Shown here: piece by piece, positions 1 through 8,088 of the stretch | How the letters are laid out: each line of letters opens with the position of its first letter | Position numbering within the stretch: position 1 is the stretch's first letter | Assembly (NCBI RefSeq): GCF_001247745.1 | Contig: NZ_LAIR01000002.1 | Location: 3,224,001-3,288,000 of the forward strand | Length of the DNA stretch: 64,000 nucleotides | Origin: Luteipulveratus halotolerans | Lineage (GTDB): Bacteria > Actinomycetota > Actinomycetes > Actinomycetales > Dermatophilaceae | Direction of reading: 5' to 3' | Translations under genes and position numbers: made by a program | Notes under the pieces: generated by a model | Told to the model about the DNA's origin: nothing | Database searches by the model: none | Seen by the model: only the letters and a program-made list of their open reading frames with translations

Positions 1-1450
1 CTGCATCGGCCTGATCGCCGGCATGCTCGTCAACCGGTTCGCCGGCTCCGACGACCCGCCCGCACAGGCGGTCCAGCTGATCCCGGCCGACCAGACGCCG
101 CCCGAGCGGTTCACCGCGTCTGCGGTCACCCAGCGACCGTCGGACGTGCTCAAGCAGTCACACGTACGCGCCGACGGCTCATCGGGCGGCGCGACCGCGA
201 CCACGGCTGCTGCGCCGCTCGTACCCCAGACGTCGCGTGGTGGCGACGCCGGCCTCTACGGCCGTGAGGGCGATGAATCCGCTTGTGACTCAAGCAGACT
301 CATCGAGATGCTCATGGCCGAGCCGGCGGTGGCGAAGGCGTGGGCGCAGCTGCAGGGCGTCACGGTCGAGCAGATCCCCGCCACGATCAAGAGTTGGACG
401 TCGGTGCTGCTGCGGCACGACACCTACGTCACCAACACGATCTACAAGGGCGGCAGGGCCGAGTCCTACCCCGCGATCCTGCAGGCGGGCACCGCGGTGC
501 TGGTCGACCGCAACGGCGTGCCGCGCACCAAGTGCAACTGCGGCAACCCGCTGCTGCCACCGCCGCCCGCCGACGGTCGTCAGGTCGTCGGCGCGGCGTG
601 GAAGGGCTACAGCCCCAGTCGAACTCGCGTCGTACGACCCAGCGTCGCGGCCCTCAGCAGTTTCACCGTCGCCGACATCGTCACGGGCGCGACTCGGGCC
701 GTCCCAGCGGGTGGCGCTGCTCGCCCGGCCGACGTCACAGCCGCGACCCTGCAGACCGCTCAGGTGCCGGCGGCCTGCCAGGCGAGCGCCCAGCGGCTCG
801 TGGGCGGCAAGGCACCGAAGCCTTTCGGCGGCGGCCTCGGGCAGATCTCCGACAAGGTCGTGTACGCCGACATCGCCGGAATCGGTTACAAGCAGGGGCT
901 TTTCGCGTACGACTGCAGCGCCGGCGGGGTCTCGTGGCCGCAGGTGCTCGTCCTCACAGGCGACAAGGGCGAGCTGCTCGGCTCGCTCGACCTCGGCCAG
1001 CGCGACCGCAAGGAGCACGCCGACGTCACGTCGATGACCGTGCGAGGCAACGTCGTCGACCTGGTGTGGAAGTCGTACGAAGGTGCCGGCTTCGACATCG
1101 TCGAGCACCGCAGCCAGGTGACGTACGCCGGTGGTCGCCTCTCCCTGACCGACGCCCCGGCCTCCGCGAGCCCCACGTCGGCAGCCGCGCGACCGAAGCG
1201 CCCGACGCCCGCGATGCTTTCGGCCGCGATGCGCAGGAGCGCGCAGTCCAGCGGCTCAGCGAGTCAGTACCCGCCCGGCATGTACGACTGCATGGGCCAG
1301 AAGATGTACGACTCCCAGAGCACCGACTCGGCGCTGTGGGCGTTCGTCGACGACCCGACTACCGAGCGCGACATCCCCGGCACCGACGAGAGCGGCGCCC
1401 AGGACGCCGTGATCACCTGCATGATGCAGTCAGGCGGTGGCCCGACCTGA
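1..1450 (+). CDS. Secreted or membrane-anchored hypothetical protein (5' end outside window)
   Basis: The reading frame is open from base 2, so the gene starts upstream of the window. The first visible residues (CIGLIAGM) look like the end of a hydrophobic signal or membrane segment, so the bulk is probably outside the membrane. Roughly residues 90-180 hold a block with the motifs LQAGTAVLVD and CNCGNPLLPP, which I recall from actinobacterial proteins with a domain of unknown function (DUF6777-like); this family name is from memory. A Pro/Ala-rich linker near residue 370 leads to a Cys-containing tail. It converges on and overlaps the next gene by 38 bases. No enzymatic motif is recognised. 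It borders the OmpA-type cluster but no link is proven. Confidence 0.7.
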   Translation, partial: CIGLIAGMLVNRFAGSDDPPAQAVQLIPADQTPPERFTASAVTQRPSDVLKQSHVRADGSSGGATATTAAAPLVPQTSRGGDAGLYGREGDESACDSSRLIEMLMAEPAVAKAWAQLQGVTVEQIPATIKSWTSVLLRHDTYVTNTIYKGGRAESYPAILQAGTAVLVDRNGVPRTKCNCGNPLLPPPPADGRQVVGAAWKGYSPSRTRVVRPSVAALSSFTVADIVTGATRAVPAGGAARPADVTAATLQTAQVPAACQASAQRLVGGKAPKPFGGGLGQISDKVVYADIAGIGYKQGLFAYDCSAGGVSWPQVLVLTGDKGELLGSLDLGQRDRKEHADVTSMTVRGNVVDLVWKSYEGAGFDIVEHRSQVTYAGGRLSLTDAPASASPTSAAARPKRPTPAMLSAAMRRSAQSSGSASQYPPGMYDCMGQKMYDSQSTDSALWAFVDDPTTERDIPGTDESGAQDAVITCMMQSGGGPT

Positions 1451-1850
1451 TGCTCGGATCTGCCGGGTCAACGGGCAGGACGCCGACCAGCAGCATGACG
1501 CCGCCGACGCCGTATCCGAGGAGGTGCAGGAACGGCCCGTCCGGGATCTCGAACCGACTCGGGTCCTTCGGGTCGTACCGGACGCGCCGCTCGGTGCCGA
1601 CCCAGTCGCGGACCTCCGACGTGCGAAGGGCTCCTCGTGACTCCGAGCTGACCGGGCCACCGGGCGTCTGCAGCACGCCGGTCACGATCGAGACCGGGCC
1701 GGAGGCGTACTCGGACATGCTCACCCCGGCGTCGCGCAGGCCGATGACTCGCACCGTGGCCGAGCGAAGGCGCGCCGCGCTGATGTCGGCGTACAACAGA
1801 TAGCCGACGATGAGCAGGCCGACCGCGAGGAAGATGTCGGTGAACACCAT
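1413..1850 (-). CDS. DUF3592-like membrane protein
   Basis: A 145-residue protein with an N-terminal membrane helix (residues 4-20) and a second hydrophobic stretch near residues 108-125. Between them lies an extracytoplasmic domain with the signature VGTERRVRYDPKDPSRFEI, typical of DUF3592-type proteins, which share a V-x-YDP-x-NP pattern. The function of that family is unknown. A second, similar protein lies at 20997-21464 on the other side of the Tad locus. The start ATG follows 9 bases after the end of the downstream-reading OmpA gene, so the two minus-strand genes may share a transcript. The 3' end overlaps the preceding plus-strand gene by 38 bases, tail to tail. Confidence 0.7.
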   Translation of the reverse strand: MVFTDIFLAVGLLIVGYLLYADISAARLRSATVRVIGLRDAGVSMSEYASGPVSIVTGVLQTPGGPVSSESRGALRTSEVRDWVGTERRVRYDPKDPSRFEIPDGPFLHLLGYGVGGVMLLVGVLPVDPADPSIRSGHRLTASCR

Positions 1851-1859
1851 GGTGTGTCC

Positions 1860-3314
1860 TCAGCCGACCCGGACCTCGACGCGGCGGTTGCGCTGCTGCG
1901 CCGCCTTCAACGCCTCACCCGTCTGACCCGACTCGGTCACAGCCGGCTTCGAGTGACCGAACCCCTGCGCCTGGATCGACCACCCCGGACCCAACAGCTT
2001 CGCCAACGCCGACTTCACCGCATCAGCACGCTGCCCCGACAAGGTCTGATTGCGGGACTGTGTGCCTTGCGCGTCGGTGTGACCCTCCACCTTCAGCGTC
2101 CGCTTCGGCTGCGCCTTCAACGCCGCAGCCGCCGCCTCCAACGACCTGGACGCCTTCGGCGACAGCTGCGCCTTGTCGTACGCGAACAGCACGTCCGTCG
2201 ACAACGCCACCCGACCATCAGCACTGATCGTCGCCCCCTCAACACGCGAACGCGCATTGAACAACGACACACCCTTGGTGCCCTTCACCGGCGTACCCGA
2301 CACCGGCACCCGAATCGCCCGACCCCACGTCGGCAAGAACGCCAGCTCCGACGTCCCCGGATCAGCCAATGTCATCGTCACATCCACCGCCTTGCCCGGG
2401 TCGGGTACGCCGACCACGGCCGTGCAGCCGACCTCGCCGTCCTTGTCGCCGACACCGAGACCAACCACACCGGTGCCACCGGTCGCGAACAGCGGCTCAG
2501 CGCACCAGGTGTCCCGGGCCAACGAGTTGAAGACCCGCATGTTGTACACCGGGACCTGCGCACCCGGGTTCTGGACCGTTGCCTTCACGGTCACCGTGCC
2601 TCCGCTCCTGGCCGCCGACCGAACCACAAGACTCATGTCGGCGCCGAGCGCGGTCTGAGCACTCATCGTCGGCTCAGTGATCGGGACCTTGGCGAACGTC
2701 CCGATCGGCGCCACGCTCACGTCGACCGTGCTCGCACCCGGCGGCAGGCTCACCACCACAGCGGTCGACAGGCGCTTCTCCTCGGCCAGGTAGCCGTTGA
2801 CAGTGCCACACAGGCAGTCACCGCTGGCATTGCGCACGGGCAGATACACACGCGGGTCACCCGCAGTACGGATCGTCACCGACGAGAACTCGCCCATCGC
2901 AATGGTGTCGAAGTAGCCCGGCTCGGTCCAGGTGTCCACCACATCAGTCGACGGCGGCGTCCAGGTGCCGTACACCACCGCACGATCCGGACCCAGCCGC
3001 TGCACCCCGTTCAACGCGAACGTGCCGCCCTTCAGAGAGGACTTCGTCCCCAGCACCGGACCGTTCGACAACGGCTTCACCCCCGCAGGCAGGTCGTACG
3101 GGCGACCGTCCTTCCGCTGCGACGTCTCGACCGCAGGCGATCCCGAGGGCCGACCCGTGGCGGACGCCGACGCACCCGCCGACGCGCCTACCGGCGAGGT
3201 GGCCGACGTCGGCGTACCCGCTCCAGGACCACTCACCGAGGCCTCCCCCGAGCACCCGGCCACACCGACCGCCAGCACTGCCACCGCAGCCGCCAGCCGA
3301 ACCTGCGTGTTCAT
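1860..3314 (-). CDS. OmpA-domain lipoprotein, paralogue 1
   Basis: A 484-residue lipoprotein. I chose the ATG at 3314 because it gives a clean signal peptide ending in a lipobox (VGVAGC); an upstream in-frame extension lacks such a signal. The N-terminal half holds a module shared with three other proteins here, marked by GDPRVYLPVRN followed by a CLC pair and ending near IGTFAKVPIT. The last 120 residues are an OmpA C-terminal domain: DVLFAYDKAQLSP, then EGHTDAQGT and NQTLSGQRADAV, ending in QQRNRRVEVRVG. OmpA domains of this type bind peptidoglycan. The protein probably sits on the outer face of the membrane and grips the wall. It is very close in sequence to the gene at 8089-9498 at both ends but diverged in the middle. 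Confidence 0.85.
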   Translation of the reverse strand: MNTQVRLAAAVAVLAVGVAGCSGEASVSGPGAGTPTSATSPVGASAGASASATGRPSGSPAVETSQRKDGRPYDLPAGVKPLSNGPVLGTKSSLKGGTFALNGVQRLGPDRAVVYGTWTPPSTDVVDTWTEPGYFDTIAMGEFSSVTIRTAGDPRVYLPVRNASGDCLCGTVNGYLAEEKRLSTAVVVSLPPGASTVDVSVAPIGTFAKVPITEPTMSAQTALGADMSLVVRSAARSGGTVTVKATVQNPGAQVPVYNMRVFNSLARDTWCAEPLFATGGTGVVGLGVGDKDGEVGCTAVVGVPDPGKAVDVTMTLADPGTSELAFLPTWGRAIRVPVSGTPVKGTKGVSLFNARSRVEGATISADGRVALSTDVLFAYDKAQLSPKASRSLEAAAAALKAQPKRTLKVEGHTDAQGTQSRNQTLSGQRADAVKSALAKLLGPGWSIQAQGFGHSKPAVTESGQTGEALKAAQQRNRRVEVRVG

Positions 3315-3532
3315 CACGAACCCGTCCCACCCTGTCGACAGCACAAACGCGCCGAACGCTAGCGGCCCCGCAGCACCCGTGGTGACTTCCCACAGGGCCG
3401 GATCTCGACCGACCACGATCTGAGAACCGTCCGCTCAGCCAGCGCACTCGCCCCCGCGCAGAGGCGCGAGTCGTCCAGATCCGCTGACCGGTCTCCCGCT
3501 GACGCGCACTGTCTGGGCTAGCCTCGCTGATC

Positions 3533-3898
3533 GTGACCGACCAGAACGGGACGTTCGGCCCCGGCCCGCACCGCCTGCTCGTCAACGGCCGCGACGTCGC
3601 CCCGCTCGTCGTGGCTGACGACCGCAAGAGCCGGCGCCGCGGGCTCCTGGGGTCGACCGAGCTCATCGGCGCCCTCTGGATCACCAAGTGCCCGTCCGTG
3701 CACATGATCGGCATGAAGTACGCCATCGACGTCGCCTCCCTCGACAAGAGCGGGCGGGTGCTCGCCGTCAAGACGCTGCGCCCCGGCTGGGGCATGACCC
3801 TCCCCCGCCTGCGGGTCAGCGCGACGCTCGAAGCGCCGGCCGGCGCACTCGTCGAGTGGGGCGTCACCGTCGGCGACACCCTCTCGACCGCGAGCTGA
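3533..3898 (+). CDS. DUF192 family protein
   Basis: A 121-residue protein starting at GTG. It matches the DUF192 family: a small beta-rich domain with the hallmark RRRGLLGSTEL near residue 35, then CPSVHMIGMKYAIDVASLD and a final block around VSATLEAPAGALVEWGV. Family members are often next to secretion or pilus genes and their role is unknown; here there is no signal peptide. The start is supported by the lack of upstream in-frame alternatives and by a CTAGCCT-like sequence about ten bases upstream, which suggests a short or absent leader. It precedes the Flp-fusion gene in the same direction, with 116 bases between them. Confidence 0.85.
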   Translation: MTDQNGTFGPGPHRLLVNGRDVAPLVVADDRKSRRRGLLGSTELIGALWITKCPSVHMIGMKYAIDVASLDKSGRVLAVKTLRPGWGMTLPRLRVSATLEAPAGALVEWGVTVGDTLSTAS

Positions 3899-4014
3899 GC
3901 CTCCGCCCACCGCCACGCCGGTTCGGGGACCACTTCAGGGCCGAAGGGCCCTCCTCAACGGGACGTCGTGCCCGCCAGGCTTGCGCCGAAAGTGGCGGAT
4001 GTCGGGAGGGCACA

Positions 4015-5568
4015 GTGCGCAGGAATCGGGAGGCCGGGGCGGCCACGGTCGAGTACGCCGGCATTCTCTTCGTCGTCGCCAGCATCCTGCTCGGAGTGAT
4101 CGCACAAGCGCCCACGGTCGGTGGCGCCTCCGTGGCGAACGCCGTCATGAGCAAGCTCTGCGAGGCAATCGGCACAACCTGCGGACAGTCGGCGGCCGAG
4201 GCGCGCGCGCGTGACCTGAAGATTCCCTGCGTCACCAGCAAAGCCGACCGCACTCTTGGTTACGACGCGAGCTTCAAATGGGTGCAGGCCGAGCGCAAGG
4301 ACACTGACACGCTCACCGTCAAGGGCGACGGCTCAGCCGCCGTGACGATCAGTCAGGGCTCGGCGATCGGCGTCACGGCCGACGTACCGATCGGTGGTCA
4401 GTCGACCGGCAAGCACGCCAAGAAGACCACGATGGACAACGCGGGCGTCACGGTCAACGCCGACGGCAAAGTCATGCTCGGTGGCGACATCCTCTACACC
4501 TACAACTTCCCCAAGGAGTACGGCGGCCAGGACGGCGCGCAGGACTTCCTCGACGACCGTCGCAGCACGGTCAACCGGGCGATCGACATCGTCGGCGGCC
4601 CCGCGACGAGCACCGTCCGCGAGGGTGCCCAGCGTGGCTGGAACAGCGTCACGAACTTCGTGGGCGACCACAACCCGTTCTCCGACGGTCCGTCCAAGGA
4701 AGAGCTCGCCGCTCGTGACCGCGACCAGCGCAAGGGCACGGCCGACATGGTCTCGGTCAAGGCAGGCGTGCAGGCCGAGGGCAACCTCAAGGGCGAAGCC
4801 GGCTTCGTCCGGGGCGCCGGCCAGGTCAAGGGCTCGGTCAACGGGCAGGTCGATGTCGCCCTCACGACCGACGGGCCGGACAAGGGCATGAGCGCCTACA
4901 CCGGCCAGGTCACCTGGGACGCCAAGGGTGAGGCCACGGTCGGCTACCCAGGTGGGCGGGCCAAGCTGCCGCCGATCTACAACCAGGGCGGCGGCCGAGG
5001 CGGCACGTACTCGTACAAGGTCATCTACGACGAGAAGGGCGAGCCCAAGCAGCTCATCATGATGAGCGAGTCGCGCGAGCAGGGCTTCAGCGGCTTCGAC
5101 GTCAAGGGAAGCAAGACCCTCAACGAGGAGACGCGCAAGAAGGCATCCGGCGGGGTCAAGAAGAAGTCGGACACCGGCACGCTCACCCAGGAGTCCAAGG
5201 TGCTCGACCTCACGGACCCGGCCAACCGTGCCGCATTCGACAAGGCGTTCGTGACCAATGGAGTGACTGTCACGGATCGCTCGGCGAAGATCTCGACGCC
5301 GGTGCTCGGCCTCACCCCGCAGCAGACCGCCGACGCGTGGTCACCGCTGATGGGACAGCTCAAGAACGACGCGATCTACACCCGGCTCGAGTACGAGACC
5401 TCCGGCGACGAGCTGTCTGCCACAGCTGGCAAGAAGGAGCTCAAGGTCGCCAAGATCGGGGTCGGCGGCCAGAAGACCGAGTCCGAGATGCACCTCGTCG
5501 ACGGGGTCATGAGTGACCCACGCAACGGCGGTCAGATCCTGCCCCTCGTCACCTGTGGAAAGAAGTGA
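4015..5568 (+). CDS. Large protein with Flp-type prepilin N-terminus
   Basis: A 517-residue protein starting at GTG 4015, preceded by GGGAGGG at a good distance. Residues 1-45 copy a Flp prepilin: a short basic leader, a G-AATV-EY processing site (Flp rule: G then four residues then EY), one membrane helix and VANAVMSKLCEAIG. The 80-residue Flp pilin at 10370-10612 has the same layout. Flp pilins are normally 50-80 residues; here about 450 further residues follow, rich in Gly, Lys and Asp with repeated DNAGVTVNADGK-like strands, ending in PLVTCGKK. The protein could be a minor pilin or adhesin displayed on or near the pilus. A degraded copy of its tail is at 20631-20984. The function of the large domain is unrecognised. 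Confidence 0.8.
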   Translation: MRRNREAGAATVEYAGILFVVASILLGVIAQAPTVGGASVANAVMSKLCEAIGTTCGQSAAEARARDLKIPCVTSKADRTLGYDASFKWVQAERKDTDTLTVKGDGSAAVTISQGSAIGVTADVPIGGQSTGKHAKKTTMDNAGVTVNADGKVMLGGDILYTYNFPKEYGGQDGAQDFLDDRRSTVNRAIDIVGGPATSTVREGAQRGWNSVTNFVGDHNPFSDGPSKEELAARDRDQRKGTADMVSVKAGVQAEGNLKGEAGFVRGAGQVKGSVNGQVDVALTTDGPDKGMSAYTGQVTWDAKGEATVGYPGGRAKLPPIYNQGGGRGGTYSYKVIYDEKGEPKQLIMMSESREQGFSGFDVKGSKTLNEETRKKASGGVKKKSDTGTLTQESKVLDLTDPANRAAFDKAFVTNGVTVTDRSAKISTPVLGLTPQQTADAWSPLMGQLKNDAIYTRLEYETSGDELSATAGKKELKVAKIGVGGQKTESEMHLVDGVMSDPRNGGQILPLVTCGKK

Positions 5569-5571
5569 GAC

Positions 5572-6051
5572 ATGGACCTCGCACGCCTACGTGAGCTGAT
5601 CATCCCGGCTGCGGTGGTGAAGGGTGCGCTGGCGGCCTTCGCCCTGACCATCGTGTTCGAGATCGTCGTCGGGCCGGGTCTCAGCCCGTTCCTCGATGCC
5701 CTCGACCCACTTGTCGCCACGGGTGTGGTGCTCATGATGGTGCTCGTCTTCCGCGGCGTGGCCGGCATGTTCGCAGCGCGTGTCGTCCGCGATCGTGACG
5801 TGACGCACGAGCGCTCTGGCTACCTCCCGTCGGCCGCCCTCGCGGGCATCCTGGGCTGCGTGTTGTACGAGGTCGTCGCCCTCGCGATGGGCGCCGCCAT
5901 CGGCACCGACACCTGGTCGGCACGTCTGCTGTGGGAACCGCTGCGCTGGGCCGCCGAGCTGTCGGTCGGTGCCCTGCTCATCGATCCCTCAGGTCAGCGC
6001 GCGCGCCAGGACATCCCGATGCGTTATCGCGCCACACTCGACCAGCAGTGA
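5572..6051 (+). CDS. Polytopic membrane protein, hypothetical
   Basis: A 159-residue protein with about four hydrophobic helices (near residues 10-32, 45-65, 82-106 and 115-138) and a basic C-terminus. The ATG lies three bases after the stop of the Flp-fusion gene, and GAAAGAAG just upstream can serve as ribosome binding site, so the two genes are very probably co-transcribed and co-translated. I recognise no family. The pairing suggests a membrane partner, chaperone or anchor for the large prepilin-like protein. It converges on the lipoprotein at 6065, with 13 bases between the stops. Confidence 0.7.
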   Translation: MDLARLRELIIPAAVVKGALAAFALTIVFEIVVGPGLSPFLDALDPLVATGVVLMMVLVFRGVAGMFAARVVRDRDVTHERSGYLPSAALAGILGCVLYEVVALAMGAAIGTDTWSARLLWEPLRWAAELSVGALLIDPSGQRARQDIPMRYRATLDQQ

Positions 6052-6064
6052 GCGGTTGTCCTGG

Positions 6065-6655
6065 TCAGCTGATCGGGACGTTCGAGAACGTCCCGACCGC
6101 GTCGACGGTCACCGTCACTGGTCCCGCGCCGGCCGGGGCTGACATCACGACGTACACCGGCTCTGGTGTGCCGGGCTTTTCCAGCTCGGGGTGAAACACC
6201 GTGCACTGGCACGTCCGGTCCTGGCTGCGCACCGGCAGGTAGGTCGACGTGTCCCCCGAGCGCTTCAACGACAGCCCACCGAAGTGGCCACCGCCGTCGA
6301 TCGGGTGCTCCGCACCGAAGTAGCCCTGCTCGTTGAACGCGTTGGGCTGCGACCGACTCGCCAGACCCTCGACCACGACCCGGTCGGGACCGATGCGGCG
6401 TACGGCTGTGAGCGTGAACGAGCTGCCACCCTTGGACTTCGTCGCAATGACCGGCTGGGTCGAGGCCGACCCGGGCTCGACCTGCAGATAGGCGCCGCCG
6501 GCCTGAGGATCGCCGGCCGGCGCGGGCGCGGCGCCCGACGTCGAGGAGGGCGTCACGGCGCCCGAGGAAACAGGCTCGTCGGCGTCACCGCTGCATCCGG
6601 AGACGAGCAGGGCAGACCCTGCGAGCACCGCTGTCGCGATGGATGTACGACGCAT
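6065..6655 (-). CDS. Lipoprotein with the stand-alone N-terminal module of the OmpA-type proteins
   Basis: A 196-residue lipoprotein with the lipobox LLVSGC. From residue 70 it matches the N-terminal module of the neighbouring OmpA proteins: RRIGPDRVVVEG, then SGDTSTYLPVRS followed by a CQC pair, ending in VGTFSNVPIS. The protein stops exactly where that module ends in its paralogues, so it lacks an OmpA domain. Its ATG overlaps the stop of the upstream OmpA gene (TGATG), which indicates translational coupling. It probably sits on the outer membrane face and may pair with its OmpA-bearing relatives. Whether it lost the OmpA domain or represents the original unit cannot be told from one genome. 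Confidence 0.8.
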   Translation of the reverse strand: MRRTSIATAVLAGSALLVSGCSGDADEPVSSGAVTPSSTSGAAPAPAGDPQAGGAYLQVEPGSASTQPVIATKSKGGSSFTLTAVRRIGPDRVVVEGLASRSQPNAFNEQGYFGAEHPIDGGGHFGGLSLKRSGDTSTYLPVRSQDRTCQCTVFHPELEKPGTPEPVYVVMSAPAGAGPVTVTVDAVGTFSNVPIS

Positions 6656-8013
6656 CAGCCCGTCACCTCCGTGGTCACGCGCCGGTTCTGCTGGCGCGCG
6701 AACTCGATCTGCTCTCCGCTCTCGGGCATGGCCAGATCCTTCTCGCCGTACCCCTTGGCGGTGACCGTCCACCCTGCGCCGAGCTTGGCGACGAGCGCGT
6801 TGCGGACAGCGGTCGCGCGCCCTTCGGACAACGTCTGGTTGTGGGCGTCGCTGCCGACGGTGTCGGTGTATCCCTTCACCGCCACTGTCCGACCCGGCTG
6901 AGCCTTCAGCGTCGCGACCGCCTTGTCGATCGCTGCGCCGGCCTGGGCGTTCAGCGTGGTGCTGTCGACGGCGAAGAGGACGTCGGTGCCCAGGTCGACG
7001 GCGACCTGGTCGCCACGGCGAATGGTCGCGGCACCCGCCCGCTGACGGGTCTGACCGACCTGCGTTCGAGACTTCATCACCACCGACTCCCCGGCAGGTG
7101 CCGATGTCGCCGGTGCACCGCTCACCGGCACACCGAGCACGGGCCACGACCCGAGCGGGTACAGGTCGACCGTGCTTCCACCCGGGTCGGGCATATCCAC
7201 CTCGCCGAGCACACCCTGCCCAGCCTTGGGATAGCTGGGCGCGCACGTACGGGCGCTCTCACCCTCGCCGGGTGCCGTCACCGTGCTCTGCCCGGCCGGT
7301 GCCGCCGCAATCGGCTCGCAGCTCGTCTCCATCCACCCCCGCGACCCGGGCGTCGGGTTGACCTCCGCAGCGCCGGGTCTCGCCTCGACCGCGAACCGCA
7401 CCACCAACCGGCCCCCCTCTCGCGTCACCGTCCGCACCCGCAGACTGTGCGCGACGCCCGCCGGCGCTGCGACGCTCAGATCCGTCGGTGTCGCAGGCTC
7501 GACCTTCAGGTCGGAGATCGGCGGAGCGCCGTTCTGCAACAGGGTCAGGCTGTCGTCGGAAGTGGGCGCGGTCATCATCACGAACACCGGGACCAACCCG
7601 TCGTGCCTGGATGGGAGGACGCTGCACAGGCACTGGTCGTTCGCGTCTCGCACCGGGAGGTACGCCTTCGGGTCACCGGTCCGCACGAGCCGCAACCCGC
7701 TGAACTCGATCGCCTGGCGTGTGTCCGCCGCCGGCTCGGACCACATGGTCGCGCTGAACTCACTTGTGCCACGGCCACCCATCACGCCCTGGACCAGGAT
7801 CCGGTCCTTCGCGACGCGCGTGACCTTCGTGAGCGAGAACGTCCACCCCTGCTTCGCCTTCACCGTCGCCATCGGCCTCACGACCTGCTTGGTGCCGGCG
7901 CCCCTCAACGGGTACGGCACACCCGGCTCAGGTGCGCTGGCCCCAGCAGGGCCGGCAGAGGTCGTCAGGCCGACGGCCACAGCCACGGCACTCGCGGCAA
8001 ACGTGCGATGCAT
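6655..8013 (-). CDS. OmpA-domain secreted protein, paralogue 2
   Basis: A 452-residue protein with a classical Sec signal peptide (a cleavage site around AGASA, residue 26) and no lipobox, unlike its two paralogues. The N-terminal module carries TGDPKAYLPVRD followed by a CLC pair. A middle beta-rich segment has cysteines near residues 255 and 275. The C-terminal OmpA domain shows DVLFAVDSTTLNA, GYTDTVGSDAHNQTLSEGRA and QQNRRVTTEV; the last fits the peptidoglycan-binding RR motif. It is the most diverged of the three OmpA paralogues. It leads a two-gene unit with the lipoprotein at 6065. A wall-attached envelope role is inferred from the domain. Confidence 0.82.
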   Translation of the reverse strand: MHRTFAASAVAVAVGLTTSAGPAGASAPEPGVPYPLRGAGTKQVVRPMATVKAKQGWTFSLTKVTRVAKDRILVQGVMGGRGTSEFSATMWSEPAADTRQAIEFSGLRLVRTGDPKAYLPVRDANDQCLCSVLPSRHDGLVPVFVMMTAPTSDDSLTLLQNGAPPISDLKVEPATPTDLSVAAPAGVAHSLRVRTVTREGGRLVVRFAVEARPGAAEVNPTPGSRGWMETSCEPIAAAPAGQSTVTAPGEGESARTCAPSYPKAGQGVLGEVDMPDPGGSTVDLYPLGSWPVLGVPVSGAPATSAPAGESVVMKSRTQVGQTRQRAGAATIRRGDQVAVDLGTDVLFAVDSTTLNAQAGAAIDKAVATLKAQPGRTVAVKGYTDTVGSDAHNQTLSEGRATAVRNALVAKLGAGWTVTAKGYGEKDLAMPESGEQIEFARQQNRRVTTEVTG

Positions 8014-8088
8014 GCTGCTCCCATTGTTGATCGGTCATTCCGCCGCTCACCGGCTGATGCGCAGCGCTTGCCGTGCCCCGGCCGGGAC

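Noticed and set aside
340..1803. Long plus-strand frame of 487 codons over the first gene
   Set aside because: Composition is Arg/Pro/Gly-rich with no domain; it is an out-of-frame shadow of the gene at 1-1450 in GC-rich DNA.
1854..3362. 502-codon plus-strand frame opposite OmpA paralogue 1
   Set aside because: Arg/His/Thr-rich shadow with repeated DRRPLN-type strings; the minus strand encodes the clear lipoprotein and OmpA motifs. The same shadow recurs opposite paralogue 3.
3315..3416. 34-residue upstream extension of OmpA paralogue 1
   Set aside because: It would bury the signal peptide and lipobox; the ATG at 3314 gives a normal lipoprotein.
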